NCBI GenBank assembly: GCA_009838515.1
Contig: VXRL01000057.1
Coordinates: forward strand, 1 to 64,000
From: Terriglobia bacterium
Lineage (GTDB): Bacteria; Acidobacteriota; Terriglobia; Bryobacterales; UBA6623
Direction of reading: 5' to 3'
Length of the DNA stretch: 64,000 nt
Positions 7,662 through 16,618 of this stretch are shown piece by piece. The notes below the pieces were generated by a model. It ran no database searches. It was not told the DNA's origin and saw only the letters and a program-made list of their open reading frames with translations. Numbering within the stretch: the stretch's first letter is position 1; every line of letters starts with the position of its first letter. Made by a program: the position numbers and the translations under genes.

Positions 7662-9611
7662 CTAGACGGCCCGCATCATGATACCTTCGAGGGCCTTGGT
7701 GAACGGTCCCGGGTCTTCGATCTCGGCACCCTCGGCCAGCATCGCATAGCCGTACAGCAGCTCGGCATAGTCACGCAATATCGGGTCGGCCTTGTCCGCT
7801 TCGAAGCGTTGCTGCAGTCCCTGCACGAGGTCATGGGTTCCGTTGACCTCGAGGATTCGCTTCTGCTTCGGAGTGTCGGGACCCGCCATGCGCAGCATGC
7901 GCTCCATCTGCGGGCTTAGGTCGTGCTCGTCGACGGTCAGGCACGCCGGGGAGGTCGTGAGCCGCTTCGAAAGGCGTACCTGCTTGACGTGCTCTTCGAG
8001 ATGTTTGCCAAGCAGACCGAACAGGTCCCCGTAGCGCTGCTCTTGGTCCTTGCGCTCGTTCTTGGCGTCTTCGGCGGCGCCATCGGAGCCTAGGTCTAGG
8101 TCGCCCTTGCCCGCCGAGCGCAGCGTCTTGCCCTCGAACTCCATCAGGCGGGTCACCAAGAACTCATCGACGGGATCGGTCAGGAAGAGCACCTCGTAGT
8201 CTTGCTTGATGAAGGCTTCGATGAGCGGGGAGTTGGCGACTATGGAGCGCGACTCGCCGGTGATGTAGTAGATGTTCTGCTGCCCCTCCTTCATGCGGGA
8301 GAGGTAGTCCTTGAGAGTCGTAAGCTTCTCCGGATCGTTCGAGGATTCGAACATCAGCAGAGGCACGATGCGGTTCTTGTGCTCGGCGTCGAAGTCAACG
8401 CCCTCCTTGAGCACGCGTCCGAACTTGCCCCAGAACTCGAGGTACTTCTCCTCGTCGTCGCTCTGGAGCTTGGCCAAAGTGTCCAACACCTTCTTCGCTA
8501 GGAACTTGCTGATGCGCGTCAGATGCCGGTTTTCTTGCAGTGTCTGGCGGGAAATGTTGAGCGGAATGTCGGATGAGTCCACCACGCCCCGCACGAACCG
8601 TAAGAAGTGCGGCAGGACCGCATCACAGCGCTCCATGATCATCACGCGCCGAGCGTACAGCTGCAGCCCGTACTCCGCACCCCAAACGAAGAGATCCTGC
8701 GGAGCCTCGGATGGCAAGAACAGCACGGACTCGTATTCGGAGACGCCCTCGGCCTTGAAACGGATGTGCAGCGAAGGGTCGTGCCAGTCTCCGGTGATGT
8801 GCTTGTAGAACTCGTTGTACTCCTCTTCGGTGACTTCGGACTCCGGGCGCGTCCAGATCGGCTTCATCGAGTTCAGGGTCTTGTCCTCGACCACGTAGGT
8901 CGTCTTGCCATCGGGCTTGAGGATCCCCTTCTCGTCCGTCTCGCGCTTCTCCCTTCGCACCCTCTGGCGGATGGGGTAAGCGATGAAGTTGGAGTACCGC
9001 TTCACGACGCTCTCCAGCGCCCATTCGTTGGTAAAGTCCTCGATCCCCGCCTCTTGATCTGCCGCTTTTAGGTGCAGCGTCACGCTGGTCCCGGGCCCGC
9101 GGCGGTCGCCTTCCGACAGCGTGTAAGTGCCGTCGGCTTCGGAGCGCCACAGCGTCGACGTGTCGGCGCCGGCCTTGCGAGTCTCCAACGAGACTTGGTC
9201 AGCAACCATGAAGGCCGAGTAGAACCCGACGCCGAAGCGCCCGATCAGCTCGGGCATCTTCTCTGCCCCCTTCTGCGAGCCTAGTTTCTTGAGCATCTCC
9301 TGGGTGCCCGAGCGTGCGATGGAACCGATGTTGTCGATCACCTCCTGACGCGACATGCCGATGCCGTTGTCGTGGATCGTCAACGTGCGAACGTCGGCAT
9401 CGACGTCGAGGCGGATCTCAAGTTCCTCGCCCTCCGGCATCAGATTGGGCTCGGTCAAGGCACTGAATCGAAGCTTGTCGAGCGCGTCCGACGAGTTGGA
9501 GATCAGTTCGCGCAAGAAGATCTCCTTGTTCGTGTAAAGGGAGTGGATCATCAGATCCAGCAGCTGCTTTGTTTCGGCTTCGAAGTTCCGTGTTTCGGTT
9601 GCAGTGGACAT
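7662..9611 (-). CDS. htpG: Hsp90-family chaperone HtpG
   Basis: A 649-residue Hsp90, full length for the family. The N-terminal GHKL ATPase motifs are all visible: NKEIFLRELISNSSDALDKL with the catalytic Glu and the Mg-binding Asn, DNGIGM, and GRFGVGFYSAFMVAD. The middle domain carries the NISRQTLQENR segment with the catalytic Arg loop, and the C-terminal dimerisation domain follows. It is a cytoplasmic ATP-dependent chaperone for stressed clients. hspQ follows immediately and is probably in the same transcript. Upstream I see no clear heat-shock promoter or CIRCE element. Confidence 0.97.
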   Translation of the reverse strand: MSTATETRNFEAETKQLLDLMIHSLYTNKEIFLRELISNSSDALDKLRFSALTEPNLMPEGEELEIRLDVDADVRTLTIHDNGIGMSRQEVIDNIGSIARSGTQEMLKKLGSQKGAEKMPELIGRFGVGFYSAFMVADQVSLETRKAGADTSTLWRSEADGTYTLSEGDRRGPGTSVTLHLKAADQEAGIEDFTNEWALESVVKRYSNFIAYPIRQRVRREKRETDEKGILKPDGKTTYVVEDKTLNSMKPIWTRPESEVTEEEYNEFYKHITGDWHDPSLHIRFKAEGVSEYESVLFLPSEAPQDLFVWGAEYGLQLYARRVMIMERCDAVLPHFLRFVRGVVDSSDIPLNISRQTLQENRHLTRISKFLAKKVLDTLAKLQSDDEEKYLEFWGKFGRVLKEGVDFDAEHKNRIVPLLMFESSNDPEKLTTLKDYLSRMKEGQQNIYYITGESRSIVANSPLIEAFIKQDYEVLFLTDPVDEFLVTRLMEFEGKTLRSAGKGDLDLGSDGAAEDAKNERKDQEQRYGDLFGLLGKHLEEHVKQVRLSKRLTTSPACLTVDEHDLSPQMERMLRMAGPDTPKQKRILEVNGTHDLVQGLQQRFEADKADPILRDYAELLYGYAMLAEGAEIEDPGPFTKALEGIMMRAV

Positions 9612-10114
9612 GTTTTCGCGTGGCTTGGTCGGACGGGCTGACTGAACCCTCCCGGACGTAAATGAGGGTAATTCGCTTCCTGTCTTGAATTTATTGCGAC
9701 GCCGATACGGGCGTCAAGTGGGCCAAACGGAGCGCTAGAACGAGCCCAGACGGGTCACGTAGCGACGTGCCGCTAGTTGCACTCGCCCGCACTACGAATG
9801 GCCAAATTGGCACATCGTAGCATGACTAGCATGACCACCCTGAGCTCGGAAGCACGAGATCGAAGGCAGCATTCGGACATGGGCAGTTGGCACGGGCGCT
9901 GCGTCATTGACGATTCTTCTTGGGCGGGCCCTCTTCCTTGCCAGCCAGCCGACTAGAATCCGGATCGATGGCGGCATGACGAATCGGAATCGCTGGATCC
10001 GGCTCGCTGTGCTGTACCGCCTCAAGTGGCCGCCCCACTCAGAATTAGCACCGTTGAGCACAACGCCAGGAGCTTTCGGTGGACCCAGGTCGGCCAGAGT
10101 GCGCCGGGATGACG
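9612..10114. other. Intergenic region between htpG and the Kef-type antiporter
   Basis: About 500 bases with no gene that I can support. It holds the htpG promoter on the minus strand and the 3' flank of the antiporter gene. I looked for a CIRCE inverted repeat and a sigma-32-like pair and found only a weak CCCTCATTTA on the minus strand with no matching upstream element. Confidence 0.4.
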
Positions 10115-12142
10115 TCATTGAGTTCCCGTCTCGCCGGAGTCGGGCGGCCCGGCAGATGAACTCCCGGGCTGCTCCTGGAAAAGCGCAATGGCCCGGTCCA
10201 GGCTGTCACGGTCGCCCACCAGAACGACTGTGTCGCCGGCTCGGTAGTGGAAATCCGGTTCGCGACGGTACATGGGCTGTCCATCCCTGACCACGGCAAT
10301 CTGCACGGCACCGGTTTGTCGTCGCAGCCGCACTGATGTCGCGCTCATCCCGATAACCTTGGCTCCTTCGCTGATTTCCACTAGTTCCAAGGCATCGTGA
10401 ATTCCCAGGTGTTTCAACGCGTCGAGCCGCAGGTCTGGCTCCGCCGTGCCGCGAAACAGCCCGTAGTGTTCCTCGCGCACCGTTGCGGCTTCCTGCCAGA
10501 TGCGGTTGATCGGAATCCGGTAGCTCTCGAGCGCCTTGGCAAACAGTTCGATTGAGACCTCAAACTCTTCGACCACCACGTCCGTTGCACCGAGCGACAT
10601 CAGTTCGTCGATCGAGCTCGTGTACCTCGTGCGCACGACGATCTGGGCGGCAGGATTCAGGTCCCGCGCGACATGGACACCGCGCCTCTCTTCGGTCGGC
10701 GAGGAGATCGCGAAGACGATGATGCGGGCGCGTCGCGCGCCGACGTGTTTCAGGACGGCGGGCTGTGTCCCGTCTCCGAAGGTCACCGATAACCCGTCTT
10801 CGCGCGCCCGGCGGGCCAGATTCGCGTCGTGTTCGACGACGATGCACGGGATACCGGCCGCATCGAGCACCCTTGCAAGGTATCGGCCGGCAACACCGTA
10901 GCCGACGATGACCGTGTGGTCAGACATCTCGTCGCCCGAGTCGGTATCCGCGGGCGCGAGCTCGCGCGACCCCTTGACGGCCTGCGCGACGCGCCCGGCG
11001 ACGGATCCCGCAATGCGAATCAGAAAGGGCGTGGCCATCATCGAAAGCACGGCAGTGCTGAGGAACAACTGGTAGTCACCCTCGCGGAAGAGTCCCAGCG
11101 GCAGCCCCAACGCGGCGAGCAAGATGGAGAATTCACCGACCTGAGCGAGGCTGAGGCCGCTGATCAGCGCGGTTGTCAGGATACCGCCTGCCGCGCGGAC
11201 TGACAGCGTCACCAGCACAGCCTTGAGTCCGAACACGGCCGCTAGGACGGGAATGAGCACATCGAACTGTGCCACCACGGCGGGAATGTCGAGCAGCATG
11301 CCGGTGGAGATAAAGAAGATCCCGCTGAAGACGGCCCGGAAGGGCAGGACATCCGATAGAGCCTGCAATCCGTATTCCGACTCGGAGATGACCAGGCCCG
11401 CGATGAACGCCCCGATTGCGAGGGAAAAGCCCGCCCATGCGCTGACGACAGCGGTCCCGATGCCAAAGAAACCGACGCACAGGGTAAACAGTTCGGGATC
11501 ACGGAAGAGCACGATCCGGTCCAATGTCTTCCGGACGATGAATTGCCCGCCGATCACCAGCGCAGTGATGATCGCGAGTCCCCGCGCGAACTCTATGCCA
11601 ACCGCGCCCATGTCGGCCGCCTCGAGGCCAGCCAGCACTGGCAGCAGCAGAATCAGCGGCAGTACACACAAGTCCTGGAATAGCAGGATGGAGATGACGG
11701 AGCGGCCTTGCGCCGTGTCGAGTTCGGCCCGGTCGCCGTAGGTCTTGCTGACGATGGCAGTCGAGGACATCGCGGCGAGCATGCCGTAGAAGATTGACTG
11801 GCCAGGAGAAATGCCGAAAGCCAGTGCCAGGGCCGCCACGCACAGGAGCGTGCCGCTCATCTGCAATCCACCGCCGACCAAGACGGCGCGGGCCCCTTGG
11901 CGGACGTAAGAGAGCGACAGCTCCAGCCCCACCTCGAAGAGCAGCAGGGCGACACCAAGTTCGGAAAGGACCTCCACCTCTTCCGTCGCGCTGATGAGCG
12001 CGAATCCATTGGGGCCCACCAACACTCCGGCAACCAAGAATCCCACCAGCGGTGGGGCCGACAGGCGGTGTGCCAGCGCCACGATCGGGATCGCCAAGCC
12101 CACGAGCAGGGTCAGGTCGATCAGCAACCTACCTTCGTGCAC
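10115..12142 (-). CDS. Kef-type CPA2 cation/proton antiporter with RCK domains
   Basis: A 675-residue membrane protein. Residues about 1-385 form the sodium/hydrogen-exchanger domain with a dozen hydrophobic helices. They include the GPNGFALI and ELGVALLLFEVGLEL stretches and the YGMLAAMSSTAIVSK helix with FQDLCVLP, typical of KefB/KefC/YbaL proteins. Around residue 410 a TrkA-N (RCK-N) Rossmann domain starts at HTVIVGYGVAGRYLA, and a TrkA-C domain follows with GAVQIAVVRDGQ and HYRAGDTVVLVGD. Such proteins export potassium in exchange for protons and are gated by nucleotides or glutathione adducts on the RCK ring. No KefF/KefG partner is nearby. Confidence 0.9.
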   Translation of the reverse strand: MHEGRLLIDLTLLVGLAIPIVALAHRLSAPPLVGFLVAGVLVGPNGFALISATEEVEVLSELGVALLLFEVGLELSLSYVRQGARAVLVGGGLQMSGTLLCVAALALAFGISPGQSIFYGMLAAMSSTAIVSKTYGDRAELDTAQGRSVISILLFQDLCVLPLILLLPVLAGLEAADMGAVGIEFARGLAIITALVIGGQFIVRKTLDRIVLFRDPELFTLCVGFFGIGTAVVSAWAGFSLAIGAFIAGLVISESEYGLQALSDVLPFRAVFSGIFFISTGMLLDIPAVVAQFDVLIPVLAAVFGLKAVLVTLSVRAAGGILTTALISGLSLAQVGEFSILLAALGLPLGLFREGDYQLFLSTAVLSMMATPFLIRIAGSVAGRVAQAVKGSRELAPADTDSGDEMSDHTVIVGYGVAGRYLARVLDAAGIPCIVVEHDANLARRAREDGLSVTFGDGTQPAVLKHVGARRARIIVFAISSPTEERRGVHVARDLNPAAQIVVRTRYTSSIDELMSLGATDVVVEEFEVSIELFAKALESYRIPINRIWQEAATVREEHYGLFRGTAEPDLRLDALKHLGIHDALELVEISEGAKVIGMSATSVRLRRQTGAVQIAVVRDGQPMYRREPDFHYRAGDTVVLVGDRDSLDRAIALFQEQPGSSSAGPPDSGETGTQ

Positions 12143-12710
12143 GGTTCTTCTAGCTCCTGCCTCGCGGGCAACGGACGGGGCAGGGATTCAGGGAACGGCG
12201 GGCGTTGCGACCGGCAAGCACCGAGTTCTCATTCGCTGCTTGCGCCGGGAGCGCCAGTGCTCTCTCGGTCGAGGCGGATTCTACAATCCCTGCTTGCGTC
12301 TCCGCGCAGATCGCCGCCGGACCGAGCTTCAGGTCAACGGTACGGCGGCTTAGAGGCACGAGCAGTCTCGTTGGTCTCGCCGGTTCCATACGCAGACCAC
12401 CTGACACCGCGCGCGCCGGTGGCTGTCCACACTCCCTGACCATACCTTATGATAGGTGCCCTGCGGACGGTGTCGTTGGGGCAGTCCGTCGTTCCGAGCA
12501 GAGCGAGGCTGCGAACGATTCGGGCCCCGGCCTGGTGGCAACGAGGAGGCAGGCCGGGGACGGATCGTCTCCGTACGCGCTCCGCGCTGCCGAGTCGAAA
12601 CATCTGGGACCGTCGGAATGCCCATGGTGGGATACACTTAGGCGTCGGGTTCGGGGCCGCTCCGCTCAGGCAGAAGTGCTTCGCGAGTCCGAGACTCGAT
12701 CGGAGCCTCC
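12143..12710. other. Intergenic region without a supported gene
   Basis: About 570 bases. Several overlapping open frames exist on both strands but all are low-complexity Arg/Ala/Ser sequence without family features. A TACACT -10-like hexamer near 12636 may serve the downstream secreted-protein gene. I see nothing else. Confidence 0.4.
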
Positions 12711-13277
12711 ATGAGAATGACCTTCGCCTGCCTCCTGTTTGCCGCGTCCCCGCTTCTCGCGGACATGCCGACGCCCGCTCATCAGATCGCCTCTAGTGTT
12801 CAGGCCGCGCCCGAAGAGCTCCGCGCTGAAGCCACCGTCTTGGGATACGATCCCTCCGGATCAGTCGTCGTCCTCCGCGAGGGCGCCAACGACTTGAACT
12901 GCCTCGCCGACGACCCCCGCAACGAGAGCTTTTCCGTAGCCTGCTACCACAAGGACTTGGAAGCGTTCATGGCTCGCGGGCGCGAGCTGTCGGAGCAAGG
13001 CTACAAGGGCAAGGAGCGCCACCAAGTCCGCTGGAAGGATGTCGACGAGGGGCGCGTCAAGATGCCTCGCGAGGCGCGCATCCTGTACGTGTTGACGGGA
13101 AAGGGCTACGACTCGGCCAACGACGAGGTGCTTGAACCCTATCTGCGCTGGGTGATCTACACACCATACGCCACCCCGGAGTCGACCGGAATTCCAGCGA
13201 AACCCGGTCCGGGACCTTGGCTGATGTACCCCGGCACCGCCGGTGCGCACGTGATGATCAGCCCGCCCACGCCCTGA
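12711..13277 (+). CDS. Secreted protein of unknown function
   Basis: A 188-residue protein with a short signal peptide (MRMTFACLLFAASPLLA). The mature part contains VLGYDPSGSVVVLREGANDLNCLADDP with a Cys, a second Cys in SVACYHKDLEAFMARGREL, and a C-terminal GPGPWLMYPGTAGAHVMI segment. The two cysteines could form a disulfide outside the cytoplasm. I do not recognise a named family; the even hydrophilic composition and clean signal peptide indicate a real gene. It stands alone between the antiporter and a convergent sulfatase gene, so context gives no function. Confidence 0.75.
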   Translation: MRMTFACLLFAASPLLADMPTPAHQIASSVQAAPEELRAEATVLGYDPSGSVVVLREGANDLNCLADDPRNESFSVACYHKDLEAFMARGRELSEQGYKGKERHQVRWKDVDEGRVKMPREARILYVLTGKGYDSANDEVLEPYLRWVIYTPYATPESTGIPAKPGPGPWLMYPGTAGAHVMISPPTP

Positions 13278-13349
13278 GGACCTGCCCGGAGCCCACGGGC
13301 GCTTCCACGCTGGCCGGTTCGCGGAGCGTGTCGAGCCGAGCGACTCCGC

Positions 13350-14867
13350 CTATTGCATAGCGGATCGAACCGGGGGCAGATTGTCGACGAATCCAGCCCC
13401 GTCTTCCCGGAGTTCGGCGATCGCGGACGCTCGCAGGCGTTCGAGCGTGTCCCGGAACTCGGGCTTGATCGCGAGATTGTCGAGCTCTTCGGGATCGTTC
13501 TTCAGATCATAGAGTTCCTCGAGGTCCGGCACCATGGGCCGCACGTACTTGTAGCGGCCGTCAACGAGCATCACATACCACGGGACGTTGGAATGCACTG
13601 CGTCCTCCCCCTCGGGGATCGTGTCCGTATCCGACCCGTATTTTTGTCCCGTAGACGTGAGGAGCATCGGATGCGGCCATTCGCGCTGGGGATCTTCCAA
13701 GAGCGGGGTCAGGTCCTCGCCGTGCATCTCCCAAGGCAGGTCGATGCCCGCGAAGCTGAAAATCGTGGGAACCAGATCCACGCCACCCACCGGGCGCGGG
13801 CAGGCCTCGCCTTCCTGAACGCGACCCGGCATCGAAATCACGAGCGGGGAGCGAATGGAGGCGTCATACGGGGCGACTTTCTGTCGCATCCCGTGCTGCC
13901 CCCAGGCAAACCCCTGGTCCGAGGTCCAGATCACCAAAGTGTTCTCCCGCTGGCCGGATTCTTCAAGAGCCGTTAGGACGCGATCGATACCCTCGTCCAG
14001 GGCAAGGACGCCCTGGTGGTATTGCCGTGTCCAAGAAGTCAGGGTCCGGCCTCCGTACATCGGGGTGCCATCCGGCCCGCGCTCCCAGAAAGCGATCTTC
14101 TGGGCCCAGTCGGGTTTGCCCGGGCGCGGCGGGAAGACATCCGCGGGGGTGTCGAAGTCGATGCCCGGATACGCTTCCAGATGTCGGTCAGCCGGCGTGA
14201 ACGGGCTGTGGACCGCGCCGTAGCAGAGCCACAGGTACCACGGCTTGCTCTCGTCGCGGCCGTTGCCGTTGATCAGGTCCACCGCCCAGTCGGTGTACTG
14301 GTCGCTCGAATAGCGCTCCAAGACCTTGGTCTCGCCGCCCTGGTAGGTGATCGGTTGGTCGTAGTAGTAGTTCTGGTTTGTGGTCGTGTACTTCGGCCGG
14401 TTCCAAACAATCTGGAAGTCCCAGTCCCTTCCGTATCCCGTGTCCGTCCCGGTGTGCCACTTGCCGATCTGGGCGGTGAAGTAGCCGTTCTCGCGAAACA
14501 CCTTCGGCCAGAACGGCAGTACTTCCGGATCGTATGTGCTGCCTGGATACGGCCCCTCCATTCGCATCGATTCGACGCCGAACTGGTGGAACCCGGTCAG
14601 CAACGTGGCCCGAGAGGGCATGCACCACGTGCCGATGTAGGCATACTCGAATCTCACCCCCTGCGAAGCCAGTCGGTCCATGGTGGGCGTCCGCACCCAC
14701 GGGTACGCCTCCGGATATGCCCCCACGGTCCGATGGGAGTGGTCATCTGTGTAGATGAAGAGGATATTCGGGCGTTCCGGAGTGGCCGCGGCAGAGGCAG
14801 CGGCCACCGCTGCGAGCGCGCAAAGCACTGCAGAGGCCATCGTTCGAATCAAGGGAGTTGCTGGCAT
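13350..14867 (-). CDS. Secreted sulfatase
   Basis: About 505 residues from the ATG at 14867; a longer frame upstream adds a non-homologous leader. The signal peptide is at residues 1-28 (ending AAASAAA). The type I sulfatase core starts with NILFIYTDDHSHRTVGAY, carrying the metal-binding DD, followed by the formylglycine motif C-M-P-S-R at Cys82. Later elements include IGKWHTGTD, WTSDQGFAWGQHGMRQK and the YDLKNDPEELDNLA tail seen in bacterial glycan sulfatases. The enzyme should hydrolyse sulfate esters or sulfamates of polysaccharides outside the cytoplasm; the substrate cannot be read from the sequence. It runs divergently from the FitA/VapC module. Confidence 0.9.
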   Translation of the reverse strand: MPATPLIRTMASAVLCALAAVAAASAAATPERPNILFIYTDDHSHRTVGAYPEAYPWVRTPTMDRLASQGVRFEYAYIGTWCMPSRATLLTGFHQFGVESMRMEGPYPGSTYDPEVLPFWPKVFRENGYFTAQIGKWHTGTDTGYGRDWDFQIVWNRPKYTTTNQNYYYDQPITYQGGETKVLERYSSDQYTDWAVDLINGNGRDESKPWYLWLCYGAVHSPFTPADRHLEAYPGIDFDTPADVFPPRPGKPDWAQKIAFWERGPDGTPMYGGRTLTSWTRQYHQGVLALDEGIDRVLTALEESGQRENTLVIWTSDQGFAWGQHGMRQKVAPYDASIRSPLVISMPGRVQEGEACPRPVGGVDLVPTIFSFAGIDLPWEMHGEDLTPLLEDPQREWPHPMLLTSTGQKYGSDTDTIPEGEDAVHSNVPWYVMLVDGRYKYVRPMVPDLEELYDLKNDPEELDNLAIKPEFRDTLERLRASAIAELREDGAGFVDNLPPVRSAMQ

Positions 14868-15039
14868 GGTAGTCCTCACTTCCGGCGTGCGGGAGTGCTT
14901 GGATTGTACCCCGCTGTCCCGCCGCCGGACGAAAGTGTTTTTGCGCCTCATGCCCGGTCTGCCGGCAACGCTAGTTGCCGCGACGCGGCCTATCCGCAAT
15001 GGGGAAAGGTGCCGCGGCATGTCAAGAGGGGCGGAATGC

Positions 15040-15095
15040 TTGCCTCCCAAATGGGGGGTGTCTTATACTTGACAGCAATGAAGGCGTTTCATTGC
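15040..15095 (+). promoter_or_regulatory. Promoter and operator of the FitA/VapC module
   Basis: A sigma-70-like promoter is visible: TTGCCT at 15040-15045, an 18-base spacer, and TATACT at 15064-15069. A perfect 8-bp inverted repeat follows immediately (GCAATGAA 15075-15082, TTCATTGC 15088-15095, 5-base spacer), covering the expected transcription start. RHH antitoxins such as FitA bind such palindromes with the toxin to repress their operon, so this is a strong operator candidate. Confidence 0.65.
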
Positions 15096-15106
15096 AGGCA
15101 ACAATC

Positions 15107-15343
15107 ATGGCGCAGCTAACCGTCCGAAATGTGTCCCCACAAGTGATTCGCACGCTGAAGAGCAGAGCCGCCGCCCACGGCCGTTCCGCCGAGGCCGAGC
15201 ACAGAGAGATCCTTCGCAAGGTGCTGCTTGAAGGAGAGCAGGACTTCGCCTCTCGGGCTAGAGCGTTGCGAACACGTCTGAAATCCTCTGTCGACAGCAG
15301 TGAGGTCATACGGTCCGACCGGGATCGGGACAGCGTGAGATGA
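15107..15343 (+). CDS. FitA/Phd-like ribbon-helix-helix antitoxin
   Basis: A 78-residue protein from the ATG at 15107. A much longer in-frame extension is rejected because it would run through the promoter and operator. The N-terminus (MAQLTVRNVSPQVIRTLKSRA, then AAHGRSAEAEHREILRKVL) is the FitA signature: a short DNA-binding strand, then two helices with the RSAEAEHREIL motif. The C-terminal tail would wrap the toxin. It overlaps the toxin start by 4 bases (ATGA), and the palindrome just upstream is its probable operator. Confidence 0.85.
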   Translation: MAQLTVRNVSPQVIRTLKSRAAAHGRSAEAEHREILRKVLLEGEQDFASRARALRTRLKSSVDSSEVIRSDRDRDSVR

Positions 15344-15774
15344 AGGGCTATGTGGTCGATGCCAGCATTGTTGTGAAATGGTTTGTGCAGGAGCAATGGT
15401 CCGACGAAGCCTCGCGCCTGCTCGAAGCCGAAGCGACGCTGATCGCTCCGGAGTTCCTCTTCGCCGAGGCCTGCAATGCGCTGTGGGCCGCGCATCGCCG
15501 TGGTGACATCGGTCCTCAGGACCTTGCCGACGCTATCGATGCATTGAGAGCGGCACCGATTGGAGTCCCCTTCTCCACGCGTGAACTCGCCGCATCTGCT
15601 ACCCGGCTTGCGGTGGATCTCGCCCATCCAGTCTACGACTGCTTCTATCTCGCGCTCGCCATTCAGGAGCAATACCCGGTCGTCACAGCAGATGCCCGGT
15701 TTCATGCCAAGGTAAGCGGCCACCCATACCTGGCAGACCGGATCATGCACGTGGCCTCCTTCGATCTTGACTAG
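15340..15774 (+). CDS. VapC/FitB-like PIN-domain toxin
   Basis: A 144-residue PIN nuclease. The acidic metal-binding residues are in place: Asp near the N-terminus in YVVDASIVVKWF, Glu in FLFAEACNALW, Asp in HPVYDCFYLALA and Asp in VVTADARFHAKV. VapC-type toxins cleave RNA, usually tRNA or rRNA loops, when the antitoxin is degraded. Start and stop overlap with the antitoxin gene shows translational coupling. All four acidic positions are retained, so the toxin is predicted active. Confidence 0.87.
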   Translation: MKGYVVDASIVVKWFVQEQWSDEASRLLEAEATLIAPEFLFAEACNALWAAHRRGDIGPQDLADAIDALRAAPIGVPFSTRELAASATRLAVDLAHPVYDCFYLALAIQEQYPVVTADARFHAKVSGHPYLADRIMHVASFDLD

Positions 15775-15996
15775 CGCTCAATTTCAGGACTCGCGCGAAG
15801 TCGAATGTTAGGCGGCTGACGCGCTGCCGAGGGCGCTTCGGCAACGCTTAGGCGAACGGCATTGAGCTGCCACCCTCGACTTGGAATCTCAACAGGCGAT
15901 TCCGACGGCTGATTCCGGCACTCGGCTGCAATTGACCGAGCCGCGGCGTAATTGCTAGCGTAGAAGTTCTGTCCAACAGATATTGAGGAACCATAC

Positions 15997-16497
15997 ATGA
16001 GCAGACAATGCACCTTGCAGGGCAATCCACTCGATTTGCAGGGGGAGGCGCTGAATCCCGGCGATCCGGCCCCTGCCTTCACTCTGGCCGGCAATGACTT
16101 GTCCCCCGTGACGCTGGCTGACACGAGCGGTGTGCGAGTGATCAACGTCGTGCCATCTCTCGACACCCCGGTCTGCGACCTCCAGATCAAACGCTTCAAT
16201 GACGAAGCCGCCGGCTTGGGGGACGTCTCGGTCTACTGCGTGAGCTGCGACCTTCCGTTCGCACAGAAACGCTGGTGCGGCGCGGCTGAAGTCGACAAGG
16301 TCACCACCCTGTCGGACTACCAGGACGGGAACTTCGGACTTGCTTGGGGCACCATGATCGACGCCCTCAAGATCCAGTCGCGCGCCGTGTTCGTGGTGAG
16401 CGAGCACAACACCATCGTCCACGCCGAGTACGTACCGGAAGTCACGGACCATCCGGACTACGAGGCGGCGCTCGCAGCAGCCCGCGGCGCGGTCTAG
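15997..16497 (+). CDS. tpx: Thiol peroxidase Tpx (atypical 2-Cys peroxiredoxin)
   Basis: A 166-residue peroxiredoxin. The peroxidatic Cys60 lies in VVPSLDTPVCDLQ, the signature of the Tpx subfamily, and the resolving Cys94 lies in the RWCGA segment, matching the usual spacing of E. coli Tpx. Two further cysteines (Cys81 and Cys84, CVSC) are extra. The enzyme reduces alkyl and hydrogen peroxides using thioredoxin. The gene stands alone with about 220 bp of upstream sequence, which probably holds its promoter. Confidence 0.93.
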   Translation: MSRQCTLQGNPLDLQGEALNPGDPAPAFTLAGNDLSPVTLADTSGVRVINVVPSLDTPVCDLQIKRFNDEAAGLGDVSVYCVSCDLPFAQKRWCGAAEVDKVTTLSDYQDGNFGLAWGTMIDALKIQSRAVFVVSEHNTIVHAEYVPEVTDHPDYEAALAAARGAV

Positions 16498-16618
16498 ACA
16501 ACCCTTTCCGCGGCTTCGGCCGCAGTACAACGGCATTGCGTTCGGGCCATCTTCGCCATCCCAGCACGGGGCAGGGCGGCTGGCCGGGCTGTGTGGTTGT
16601 CCCGAATCGGCGCAAGCG

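Noticed and set aside
9612-9720. A heat-shock promoter or CIRCE element ahead of htpG
   Set aside because: Only a weak CCCTCATTTA is present on the minus strand, with no matching -35 and no inverted repeat of the CIRCE type.
14016-15119. A 367-codon open frame on the plus strand
   Set aside because: It is antisense to the sulfatase at 13350 and runs through the promoter of the FitA/VapC module; its composition is that of a shadow frame.
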